Shown here in pieces: positions 35,647 through 46,766 of a DNA stretch of 64,000 bases. The stretch's first letter is position 1. Every line of letters starts with the position of its first letter. The stretch comes from Euryodendron excelsum. Taxonomy: Eukaryota > Streptophyta > Magnoliopsida > Ericales > Pentaphylacaceae. Below the pieces are notes generated by a model that was not told the DNA's origin, did no database searches, and worked only from the letters and a program-made list of their open reading frames with translations. The stretch lies in contig CM065379.1 of NCBI GenBank assembly GCA_033060915.1, forward strand, positions 29,563,318 through 29,627,317, read 5' to 3'. The position numbers were made by a program, and so were the translations under genes.

Positions 35647-37511
35647 GTGTTTTCACCCACTTTCTTTTTATCCCTTTTATTTTCTGTCTCTAAATTGATG
35701 TTTACATTCCATTTTCGCTTAGAAACTCTATGGTTTCCATAAAAAATGAAAAGTAGTAGTTAAATGATAGTCTTTTATTTCATCGTTGTTGTCTTGTCTT
35801 CTCTTGGGAATGATAGCTACTTTCTACGTAAGGGGCATGGCCTATCTTAAGGGTCAGTTTGACTTGAAGGGATGATAGCATGAGTTAACCACTCGCCAAA
35901 TAATCGGCTTTCCATAGAGAGAGAGGATAAGAATGAGCGAGGATACTATCCAAAGGCAACACTTACAAGACACTGAAGCTAAGTGATGTGCGGCCAGTTT
36001 ATCAAAGTGAAGGGAAGCCATATTTCATTTTCCAATATATAAAAAATTGTAATAATAAAAAAATGCTTATATTCCCTTTGCTTAACCCCTAGTGCCTCGC
36101 GAAAAGTGAAAATTTTCTTTGCCAACCCTGATCCTAACTGTCCTCTCCACACTGGGGTAGACAATATTTGAGAACTCTAAGAATGGTATCTACCCCCACT
36201 GTGCTAAGGCAGCAATGAAAGCTCTATAGATCAAACAATCTAATTCAAAATGAAGAGAGGCCTTCACTTTATTTCCCATACAGTCAAGAGCAACCCCTTG
36301 CCAAACCTATTAAGCCACCTATCTTTTCTTAACAAAACCCCAACCTAGGGATCACCACCCACATTGGGTAGATTAAACTGCAAAAGAAAAAGGCCTAAGG
36401 AAAAAGGGTCAAAGAATTGTTTCGTTTAAGAAAAGAAAAGAAAAGAAATAGATAGAAAAAGCAAGAAAATGAGTTGCCAAGAGGCAAGAGGCCAAAAAAA
36501 AAAACATCTCGTGAAGGCCTGAAGAAGTCCACAATTGTGCCACAATAAGAAGATCGAAAGATAAGAGAATCATGTTTATCTCAAAAAGCATATAGAAAGG
36601 GTGAAGAGTCATTTTCACCCTGAGAAGAAGGGAATTTAAAGGTGATCATAGGTTACAAAGAAACCTCATAGAAGCAATAGGTTCGAGCCTTTACCGTTCC
36701 TTGCAAAACCCCAAAACCATGGCCTACATTACAACCTTATTAAAGTCCACTCTGATTGAAAATGGATTGCTTGATCTAAATGAGCTGGATACGGTGCTGA
36801 AGCTAAAGAAGGACGCTAACCCTACTGTAAATTAGTCAAGGATGGCATGAATCTAAACCCTACTGAAAAAGATATCAAATTTGAGCCTGCATATCCCGTT
36901 GTTTCTGAAACCCCATAACCCAGCCTACATTACAATCCTAAACAAAGTCTCCTCAGATTGAAAGGACTGGCCACTTATCGCTCTGCTAAAGGTCAGGTAA
37001 GCTATTGCTAGAACCCCGAGAGTCAAGAGTTTTCAGCCCAGTAACCCCATATACTAACCCTGAAAGAGAGAATCGAAGAGGGTCAAAAGGTTGAGAAAGG
37101 TTCGAAGTGCTATCATCCAATCAAGGTAGGGTTGAGCCAGAGGAGAGGCTAGACCCTCGAAAAGGAAGAAGTTACCATTCCAAATACTACAAGTTTAACA
37201 GCACCCCGTGTCATTCTATTAATGTGTTTCTAACATGTGCATATGTTTGAAAAACAATCAGCATAAGCTTTACACATATAGGATTTAACTCCATGTAAAA
37301 ATATAAGATATATAACATCCTCATCCATCATATGCATCTGATCATATACCTAGCTGAAAAAAATCAATCATAAATGTCTCCGCTTATCCATGCATCTAAA
37401 TACCATAAATATTCATCTTTGTATAAAGCTTACAAAATAAAACTATCTAACATAAATACATCTTAGGAACAAGGGGCAAAAGAAGATCGGAGTCTCCATA
37501 AAGGGCATCTG
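35647..37511 (+). other. Non-coding middle region of element O
   Basis: No long reading frame on either strand. The region is collinear with 46767-48660 of element E (opposite orientation); for example the segment around AACCCCAACCTAGGGATCACC at 36342 is shared. A diverged repeat of about 200 bp is seen (AAACCCCAAAACC near 36706, AAACCCCATAACC near 36909). This is where an autonomous Ty3/gypsy element would carry protease, reverse transcriptase and integrase; none is recognisable. Confidence 0.65.
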
Positions 37512-38691
37512 TCACAGGTCAAAGTCGATATCATCTGGATCAAAATCCCCGAAACTCGGCATCGGAGGAGGTGGATAACTACTCGAAGCACCGCCATCCT
37601 ACAGAGAAGACAGAACCAAAATCAGCCATATGAAAAAGAGAACTAGTCAACAGCAGAACAAGAAGAAGGGGGAGAAGGACAACATGCCCCACCACTGCCC
37701 AGCAGAGATAACCGAGTCGTCAGGGAAGCTACCTCAGCCTCGTACTGATCCCACTCCATCTGCTACTGATCTTTCTGGTCTCTCATAGCAGTAAACTCAG
37801 CCTGGGGCACATATCCTTCGGCAAGGAGCCACAAGTCAACCACCTCCTGGCCCACAGCGTACCCGCCTGCTACTACCTCAAACCGGGTGAAGGAACCGAC
37901 CGAATGAGCCCTAAAGTGTGCAGTATAATCTGTATCCAGAGGAAGCAAGAACTCGGTACCCGGCTGACACTCCTGATAGGGGATAGGAGCTCTTGCCACC
38001 AAGGCTCCAAACATATACTCCGGCGAAGCTCCTACTGACTGGAACTTCTCATGAAACTGCCACTAGTGTCACTCTCCGAGATTGAACTTCCAAGTGTCAT
38101 CACTGAGAAAAGCAGCTCTCGACAGGGACAACGAGACCAAGTACCGGACTGTCTCATAATGAATTGATACAATGAAGGGCTACCAAGTCACATCCCTTGC
38201 CTCAATCAGCTCCAGGTTAGCCCGGAGCGTCATAAAATCAGTAATCTATGATCGTTGGGCTACCCGATCACGAGCCCACCTCAAAGCACGAGGATAAAGG
38301 TCATCCTCAACAAGTGCAGGGCGATGAACAGGAAGGTACTCATAGCTCCACCAGACGAGAAAAGGCCAGAAACTAGTCATGCTGCCTTAACGGGAAAAAG
38401 TCCAGACCCGCATCGACCGAAGGAAACAGCCAAAGGAGAAGGACCCCCAGTCCAGCTCAGATAAAGCTCCAAGATCATTTACTATTCTCACCAACCGACA
38501 TGGCACGAGCAACTTGTTGTTGTTGCAAAAGCAACTAAAAATAATGTACAAAACAAGTCGCTGTCTTATAATGTCCCGCCTGGCAAGCGACGGCTCAGCA
38601 GCAAAGGTACGGTCATCCTGACTGATCCAAGAGACTGGGAAGGCAGAACGCTTAGGAGGAGGCAAGTCTAGTAGAATGCATGCCTCGTCTC
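37512..38691 (-). pseudogene. Antisense plant mobile domain gene of element O, C-terminal part
   Basis: Read on the minus strand this continues the PMD frame broken by element E (other part 57363-58035). It shows the VSWISQDD, YIIFSCFCNNN and SFWPFLVWWSYEYLP segments of the E protein, then FGALVARAPIPYQE, then an intron and a last exon of 87 bases (37598-37512) that ends DDIDFDL-stop. Several in-frame stops lie upstream of 38014. The donor of the last intron has decayed (GCATGT where E has GTAAGT), but the acceptor CTGTAG is intact. Here exon 1 would end on a codon boundary, which helps define the gene structure. Not functional. Confidence 0.8.
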
Positions 38692-41600
38692 TGTCGCACC
38701 CAGATTTTTCGCACTCGACGAATACTCACACAAGCGGGAAAAATGTTGTACTCTCTCGTTAGAACTCACCCTCCTAAAAGAATGAGTGCGACTAGGTTTG
38801 AATTGAAAATTTAATTTGAATAAAGGGCTTTTGGAAAAAGATTCAGAGTCGCCACCTAACTGGGTTAAGGTGAGTTAGGTCACCTAAAAACTAAGAATAA
38901 TTCGAAAACTACACTTAGGGTTTTTGGAAAAAGGTTTTTTGAAAATACCACCTCAAGAGAGGGTTTTTAAGAAAACAGGTTGTTTGGCAACCTTTGGAAA
39001 ACATTTAGCCCTTTTTGAAAAATAACTCCTTTTTGGTCTATGAAAACAGTGATTCTAGGTTCGGAGGTTGGTTACGTGTAGGGAAGACGCACTAAGCTAT
39101 CACCCTACCCCGCCCTTTCGGCACCTACATGTCAATCTACCCTAGATTCACCTATGAGAGTCTTCGACTAACTATAGTTCAATCCTATCCACTTTGAAAA
39201 ACAATGCTTGAAAAGAAACTAACATGATGCATGATATGCAAGTACAAGTTAAGAGAATAGATTTGAAAAGAGATTGATTTGAAATTGATTTGATTTGAAA
39301 ATAGATTTGAAAAGATGGAATTGAAATTGGAAAGTTTGAAAATTTGGAAATAGAAATTTCAAAATAAAAATTTTGAAATTGGAACTTTGAAAATAGATTG
39401 GAATTTGAGATTTGAAAATGTGGAGACCGCACCCATGAGGGTGGAATTGAAAGTTTGAAAAGTGTTGTGGCCGCACCTATGAAGGTTGCCTACTTATCTC
39501 TTTGGGGGAATCAGGTCAGTCGTAGTTCAGACCGGAGTCTGATTGAAAAGAGATTGATTTGATTGGAAGAAAGAGATTGAATTGAAAATTGGATTTGATT
39601 TGAGATTAGAAAAGGAAATTGGAAATTGGAATTTAGAAGATTGGACTTGCTTTGGAAAGATTGATTTTGGAAAGACTTGGTTTTGGAAAGATGGAGGTTT
39701 AGGAAACCTAGACTTAGGAAAGGTAGGAAACCTAGGAAAGACTTGAGATTTAGAAAGATTTGACTCGAATGTTGGACTTGGAAGATTTGGAAAGATTGGA
39801 TTTTAGGAAATGCTCGAATTAGGAAAGGTTCGATTTAGGAAAGTTTCGAATTAGGAAAGTTTTGGTTTTTGAAAAGTTTCAAATTAAGAAAGTTTTGAAT
39901 TAGGAAAATTTTAGGTTTAGGAAAGTTTTCACTTTAGGAAAGTTTTGAAACAGGAAAGTATTGAATTTAGAAAATTTTGAAATAAGGAAGTTTCAACTTA
40001 GGAAAGTTTGAATTTGGAAAGGTTTGAAAAAGGAAAATTTTCGATTTAGAAAATGTTTGATTTAAGAAAGTTTTGGGTTTAGAAAAGTCTTAGATTTGGA
40101 AAGATGTTGAAGTTTTGGAAAGTTTAGAATTTAGAAAGTTTTTAGATTTAGAAAGTCTTAACTTAAGAAAGTTTTGAACTTGGAAAGCTTTGAATTTGGA
40201 AAGATTTGAAATATGGAAAGTTTAAGATTTAGAAAGTTTTAGAGTTTTAGAAAATCTTGAGATTAGGAAAAGTTTGAGTTTAGGAAAGATTTGAAAACTT
40301 AGGTTTGAAAAGTTAAGATTTGAAAGAGGGTAGAATTAGGAAAGGGTTGAATTAGGAAAGATTCGAAAGTTGAGTTTTGAAATTTAGGAAAGATTTTTAT
40401 ATTCAAGTTTTGAAAACTTAAGATTTAGCAAAGGAGAAGCTTAGGAAGGATGTGAATTTAGGAAAGATTTGAATTTTGAAACTTAAGGAAAGATTTGAAG
40501 TTTAGGTTTAGGAAACCTATGGTTTAGGAAGGACTTGAATTGGGAAAGGTTTGGGATTTGTTTCCAAAAACAGAAGATTGGATCTAGTTTCCTAAACGGG
40601 AAGATTGGATTTGGTTTCCTAAAGGGAAGATAGGATTTGGCAAGGATTTGGAAAGGGAGATTCTAGAAACCCTAGTTTTGAAAAATTATAGTTTCGACAT
40701 AGAAAAGATGTTTTGGAAACGTGTATAGTTTGGATGTGAAAACAAGAGATTTTGAAAATCTAGGTTTGGGGCAAAGTTTGAAAATCATGTTTTTGAAAAG
40801 AAAAATTAGGATTTCCTAATTGCGAGTTCTAGGGCTTGATTTGGGCTCTAAAGAGAGAGGATTTTTGAAAAGTGCATTTTTGGAAACGAAGGTTTTCTAG
40901 AAGGGAATTCTAGGGCGGACTTTTTGGAAAGTGAGTTTGAAGATACAGTTTTTGGAAAAAGATTTTAAAGAGAAGGAGTTTTGGAAAGTATTTTTAGAAA
41001 CATGTTTTTTGGAAGGAAATCCTAGAGGGGAGTTTCTAGAAGGGAGATTTTGGAAAGAGAGTTTTTTAGAAAGATTTTTTGGAAGGAAATTATTGGAGAG
41101 AGTTTTTAGGAAAGTGAATTTAAGGAGCATTTTTAGAAAGTGAATTTTGAGGAGAAAGAGTTTTTGGAAAGGAGTTGAAAAAGGAAGTTTTGAAAAATAA
41201 ATTTTGGGAGGGAGTTTTTGAAAACAATTTTGGAGATGAGAATTTTAGGAAAGTATGTTGAAAAAGAGATTTTTAGGAAGAAAGACTTTTTGAAAAGAAA
41301 GTTTTTAGAATGTGTAAAAACATCTCACTTTCCTAAAGCAATTCTAACCATAAGAGAGCTAGAACCAGTTTAGGAAAGCGGTTTTGAAAACAACAAGATT
41401 TGAAAATATGAACCATATTGGTCACTTTAAATGTAACACTTTCCTAAAGCAATCCTAGCCATGGAAAAGCTAGAATCACCCTAGGATTGTGGTTTTGAAA
41501 ACAAGTTTTGAAAAACAAATTTTAATGTAATTTTGAAAACAATTTTGAAAATGATTTGAAAAACAACTTTGAAAACGGTTTTTGGAAAATGCAAGATCAT

Positions 41601-43578
41601 GATATGCACAATGCAATTTGGGGTTGTGAACATACAAGGCTAAGGCTTCACCACATAATCAAGGGGGTCGGACCCACGTGGTCTCTGGTTAGACTAGAAG
41701 AAAACCCCCGACACGGTGACTCTCCAATAGCCCAATCCCACACATGGACCGGGAATCCCCTTGTTTCAAGCATGCAAAGAAAGGGGGGGGGGGGAAAGAG
41801 ATGGGGGATTAAAATAGAGAAAACCCAAGTGGGTTAGGAGAGAGAAGAGAGAGGGGGGAAGTGCGGAAATTTAAATAGGGAGCCTACCATATGTCCTGTT
41901 ATTTTGCGCGCCTTGCTTTCTTCGGTCTTCGGTCTTCATCTTGATCTTCACCTTCAGTCTTCAAAAGTTGTCTTCAAGCTTCAAACTTCAGATTACAGCT
42001 CTTCAAGTCTTCGAAAGAGGGTTGAAGTTTAGTGTATGAATGTATGGGGATGTATAGGAGGCTAGGGTTTGTGTAGGGTGGCTGGGGTTTGGAAAACCTA
42101 GGGAAGCTAGGGTTTTGGAGGTGCTCGAGCTCTGTATATCGAATTATATGATTTTTAGGTTGAGTTTGCGAATCCTTTTCACGTTGAATGAGGCTCTGTA
42201 TTTATAGAGATTGGACAACACTGGCGCCTGTTGCAGTGGCGCCAGACCAAAGTTTACACTGGCGCCACTAGGGGTAGGGCCAGGCCATTTTTTGGCTTGG
42301 CGCCACTAGTAGTGGCGCCAGCCATTTAGGAAATGTTTGAGGTCGGCAAGCAACGTATCTTTGACTAGATTTGGGCACCTGTACTAGTGACTACCATGTA
42401 ATTTTTAGCCTGGCTTCACTAGGAGCGACTCTGGAAAGTCCGAGAATGATTTGAAGGAGTCGAGAATGACTCAGAAGGCCGAAAAGGAGCAGGAACACTT
42501 AGAATAGTGTCCTGGAGGTATTTGACTTGAAAAGTGAGGATAAGATGTGTCGAAAAGGTGAACTGGGCCTTTAGGGGCAAAACGGTCAATTGGACCGAAA
42601 AACTACCGGGACAGACTCGGATTGTCCCGGAAGAAGATTTGGGATCTGGAAACATTATTCAGAATGTTTCCAAAGGTTTCCGGTTTGATTTCCAGAGCCG
42701 GTATGGTCGAAAAAGAAAACCAGCCCACCAGGGGCAAAACGGTCATTTTGTACCGGGTTGGCTGAAACTGACTCGGAATGATTTGGAAAGATAAAGGAAG
42801 GTTGAGAGTACTATAAAAAGCAATCTCAGAGGGTTACCGGTTTGATACCTAGAGCCAGTGTGGTTCCCGGGGCATTCGGATGTCTCGGGGCAAAATGGTC
42901 ATCTTGACCGAAAAGTGTAGTTTGGTCATTTTTCACCGAAGTGGGCTAACGGACACTGGTGTTGACCTGAGTTTTGAGTGTTTCCACCACTCTAACGGCG
43001 GTCGTCGTGACACAGGGGTTTGTTGCCATTCCCTATATCGACCTATTTGTGAGTATTTCCGCTACTCTAACGGTTTTGTGAGTAGTTTCGCTACTCAGAC
43101 CGTCTCGAGGAATAAACTGTCTCTAGAGAGGGATTGGAAAGGGGACTTATCATCTCCAAAGAGACGTGCCTGGATTGGAACTGTCTCGAGGAATAAACTG
43201 TCTCGAGAGAGGGATTGGAAAGCGGTCTTACTGTCTCCGAAAAGACGTGCCTGATTGGAACCGTCTCGAGGAATAAACTGTCTTGAGAGTGGGATTGGAA
43301 AGGGGACTTATCGTCTCCGAAGAGACGTGCCTAGATTGGAACCGTCTCGAGGAATAAACTGTCTCGAGAGAGGGGTTGGAATTGGAAAGGAAAGGACAAT
43401 GCCCCTAAGGGCATTTTGGTCATTTTGCCTCTATTTGGGCCTGATAGGCCCGCGAAGTGATGGAAAGACGGGATTTGGACCTAGAGAATTGGTTTCGATA
43501 GGAATATGCCCAGAATGACTTAAACACAAGTCTGGACGGAGTGTAGACTGCCGAGCGGTCAAAAATGGGGTGCTTACA
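38692..43578 (-). repeat. 3' LTR of element E (4.9 kb)
   Basis: Plus-strand start TGTCGCACCCAG, end GGGGTGCTTACA. It contains fewer hairpin units (about four, 43097-43385) than its partner LTR, but three inverted repeat units against two. A low-complexity tract lies at about 39540-41560. Confidence 0.92.
42199..42320 (-). promoter_or_regulatory. 38-bp inverted repeat array and TATA box, E 3' LTR
   Basis: On the minus strand the units start at 42320 (perfect 11-bp arms), 42282 (one arm decayed) and 42244; TATAAATA starts at 42206. All steps are 38 bp. Confidence 0.85.
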
Positions 43579-43595
43579 GCCACCCCTCTTTTTCT
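43579..43595 (-). other. Polypurine tract of element E
   Basis: Minus-strand reading AGAAAAAGAGGGGTGGC directly before the 3' LTR. It corresponds to the tracts at 456-472 (A) and 59371-59387 (O). Confidence 0.75.
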
Positions 43596-43778
43596 GTCTT
43601 TGCTTGTCAAAGATAGAAAACGACAAAAGTAAGAGTCCCATGTTGACCGTGAGGCAATCGGAGGGACGGACATTGGAAATCTTTCGACAACGGGGGTCGA
43701 AAACGGATAACGGGCCAAAAAGGCCTTCGAAAACGAGCTTTGGCGGGAAAAAGGGCAAAACTGCCCTGAATTTGCAAC

Positions 43779-43865
43779 TAGTGCCACTATCAGTGGCGTC
43801 TTTGGCAGAAAATGCCTGGCGCCTCTGCTAGTGGCACCAGGTTTGAAGTTAAAACCAAAAAATTT
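43779..43865 (+). promoter_or_regulatory. Paired inverted repeats upstream of the PMD gene of element E
   Basis: Units at 43779-43801 and 43817-43839, 38 bp apart, of the form (T)GGCGCC-N-AGTGGC(G/A)CC with decay. The next 38-bp step (43855) falls on CCAAAAAATTTTGG, an AT-rich palindrome where the LTR promoter has its TATA box. The PMD 5' exon would start nearby and end at 44041. A promoter role is inferred from position and conservation in three copies. Confidence 0.6.
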
Positions 43866-44041
43866 TGGTTTGAACGCTTACGGGATTTTGGAGAGTTTTC
43901 GCAAATTTGTGAGGCATTGCGAGGAATCCGTCTTGGACATTAAAAGACCACTCCTTGGAGACCACAGGTGATTGCCAGAAGGAGACCACGTCGTCAGAAA
44001 AGTCGCCGGAAGGGAAGATTTCGCCGGAGAATTTCTAAAAC

Positions 44042-44920
44042 GTGAGTCTTCAAATTTTGTTGGTGTTGATGTGTAGAACTTCGTTTAAATCATGTGAATA
44101 GTGGAAATTGATGTTTTGATATGCTTTGAACACTTTGGTGATGTTGTTTTTGTATTTTGATGGTTGTTTGATTGAATTTGAATGATTTTTCATGATTATG
44201 CGAAGAGGGTTTTTTGCAGAATAGGGGATCTGTTCCTACAGGCGTGGGCATTGGGTTTTCTGGCTATATTTTTATGCAATGTGCCTTAGAAAAATATGTT
44301 TAACAACCGTATGAAGTTTCGTGATTTTTTGAAAACTCGGTGAATTTTTGATTTTTTGAAAAATAGAAAAATATTTAGAAAATTAGTAAAAATTAGAAAA
44401 TTCAAGAAATTGATGAAAATTTTAAAGTTTGAAATTTGGAAAAATATTGGAATATTTTAGAAAACATTTGAGGTGATTTTGAAAAATTTCGGGAGCCTTT
44501 TGAAAACCATTGATTTATTTGAAAAATGAAACATGTGCCTTGAAAATCTTGAAAAATTGAAAAGTGTGCACGGGTGCCATTGTCATGTGATTGTTGGAAA
44601 GTGCACATTTTGCATTTTGTGTTGATGTCATGGGCGTTGTAGGGGCCATTTTTAAACGGGACTCTGTCGAAATTTTAGAAATTATGGAAAGAGTTGGTTA
44701 AAGTTTTAAAAATAAAATCTTTTTGAAGGAAAAAAGGCAGAGAACCCATGAAACTTGGTTTAAAGTTGGAAAATCAAGATGTGCATGTAGGAAATTTGTT
44801 TTGACTTATCGTTCAAAGTCTTTTATTTGTTTTGTTTGTGCTAGTTTTTTTTTTATTTTATTGTTATTTAAACTGCATGGATGGTATATTAACATCACTT
44901 ACCTTGGCTTACCTTTTCAG
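44042..44920 (+). other. Intron in the 5' untranslated region of the PMD gene (element E)
   Basis: Donor GTGAGT at 44042-44047 and acceptor CTTTTCAG ending at 44920, with the ATG starting two bases later. Element O keeps the same structure (donor at 58921, acceptor at 58036, minus strand; about 886 bases), and A keeps the donor. The intron is AT-rich, with a T-run before 44880, and has no coding content. Confidence 0.7.
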
Positions 44921-44921
44921 G

Positions 44922-46766
44922 ATGGCAGATGCAAGTGATGACGGTTCTGAGAGGAGACGCCGCTCGGGGAAGGCGGCCCGGACCGATTCTGCTGGCGGCT
45001 TTAGTCGATCTAGAGGTAGTCGACAATCTACCTGACGATCCTCATCCAGTCAGAGTGGGCAGGGTAGTAGGCTACCTATCGACCCTTTTCCTCCGGTTGA
45101 CCAGGCTTTTGCCGAGGAGATTGATGCCGAGGAAGAGGTACCGGGCCCTGGGGATCAAGTGACCAGCTATGGGAGAGCTTCTTCCAGGCATAGGCAGACG
45201 GACGCTGACTTGGGGGATCTGCAGATACCGGACGTCCCATCACTTGGGGATCTTGCCTATCACCCCAGCGTGTATTCTAAACAGCACTTGCCGCCTCCGT
45301 GGGTACATACAGCTTTCAAAGGGGCTATTCATCAGGTGTTTGTGACCATGCAGCGAGCTGCCCCATCATATCGTGGCTTCTTGGCGGAGATTGGATTCGG
45401 CACTTTTATGGGATTACAGGCTAACCGCCTGAACTGGCATTTGGTACTGGCACTTGTTGAGAGGTGGTTCGGGGAGACTGGGACCTTTCATTTTGTCGGT
45501 TTCGAGTTAGGTCCCACTCCTTTGGATTGGGTGATTATTACAGGGCTCTCCTTTGTCGGCCGGCGAATCACTCTGCATCCAGTTAGCAGGGACGAGGCCT
45601 GTTTGCTGTTGGACTTGCCTCATCTTGAGCGTTCTACTTTCCCGGTCTCTTGGATTAGTCAGGATGAGCATACTTTTGCTACTGAGCCATTGCCTGCCAG
45701 GCGGGACATCATGAGACGGCGACTTGTGTTGTATATCATCTTTAGCTGTTTCTGCAACAACAACAAGTCACTCGTGCCGTGTCGTTTGGTGAGTATAGTA
45801 GCCGATTTGGGAGCTTTGTCTGAGTTAGACTGCGGGTCCTTTTCTTTTGGCTGCTTTCTTCGATCAATGCTGGTTTGGACTTCTTCTCGTTGGGGTAGCA
45901 TGACTAGCTTTTGGCCCTTCCTTGTCTGGTGGAGTTACGAGTACTTGCCAGTGCGTCGCCCTACAGTTGTTGAGGATGATCTCTATCCTCGCGCTTTGAG
46001 GTGGGCTCGTGACTGGGTAGCCCAGCGATCGGAGATTACTGACTTTGTGACACTTCGGGCTAACCTGGAGTTGATTGAGGCGAGGGATGTGACCTGGCGG
46101 CCCTTCATTGGATCAGTCCATTACGAGACAGTCCGGTACCTGGTCCCGTTGTCCTTGTCGAGAGCTACTTTTCTCAATGATGACACCTGGGAGTCTTATC
46201 TTGGAGAGCAACACTGGCGACAGTTTCATGAGGAGTTCTGATCAGCAGGAGCTCCACCAAAGTATATGTTTGGAGCCTTGGTGGTAGGAGTACCCATTCT
46301 GTACCAGGAGCGCCAGCCAGGTGCCGAGTTCTTGCTTCATCTGAATACGGATTATGCTGCACACTTTGGGGCTCATTCGGTTGGTGCCTTCACCCGGTTT
46401 GAGGTAGTAGTCGGCGGGTACGCTGTTGGCCAAGAGGTGGTTGACTTGTGGCGCCGAGCCGGAGGATATGTGCCCCGGGCCGAGTTTACTACTGTGAGAG
46501 ACCAGAGAGACCAGTACCGGATAGAGCGGGACCAGTACCAGGCCAAGGTAGCTTCCCTGACGGCTCGGTTATCTCAGATGGGTGGTGGGGGGTAAGTTAT
46601 TCTCTCTTTGCTCCTTATTGCTCTGTTGTTGCTTAGTTCCTTTTGTATGCAGCTGATTTCGGGTCTGTCTTCCCTGCAGGATGGTGGTGCTTCGAGTAGT
46701 TATCCAACTCCTCCGATGCCGGGCTTCGGGAATTTTGATCCAGATGACATCGACTTCGACCTGTGA
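44922..46766 (+). pseudogene. Plant mobile domain (PMD) protein gene, antisense in element E
   Basis: Exon 1 runs from ATG 44922 to 46591; a short intron (GTAAGT at 46592, TGCAG at 46675-46679) leads to an 87-base last exon ending TGA 46764-46766. The long open part (45159-46241, 360 residues) has PMD family features: PTPLDWVIITGLSF, YIIFSCFCNNNKS, a Trp-rich SFWPFLVWWSYEYLP and HYETVRYLVPLSLSR. The start (MADASDDGSERRRRSGK) is basic and Ser-rich. The C-terminal part has a probable coiled coil (RDQRDQYRIERDQYQAK), then a Gly run and an acidic tail DPDDIDFDL. In-frame TGA stops lie at 45033-45035 and 46239-46241. A longer G-run at the exon 1 end puts the splice out of phase, so this copy is broken. 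PMD proteins (the MAIN/MAIL1 group in Arabidopsis) act in silencing and genome stability, and relatives ride in Mutator-like and Ty3/gypsy elements. Confidence 0.85.

Noticed and set aside
35647..37511. Possible pol gene remains between gag and PMD
   Set aside because: No long frame and no recognisable RT, protease or integrase motif on either strand, in O or in E. A profile search could still find very decayed traces.
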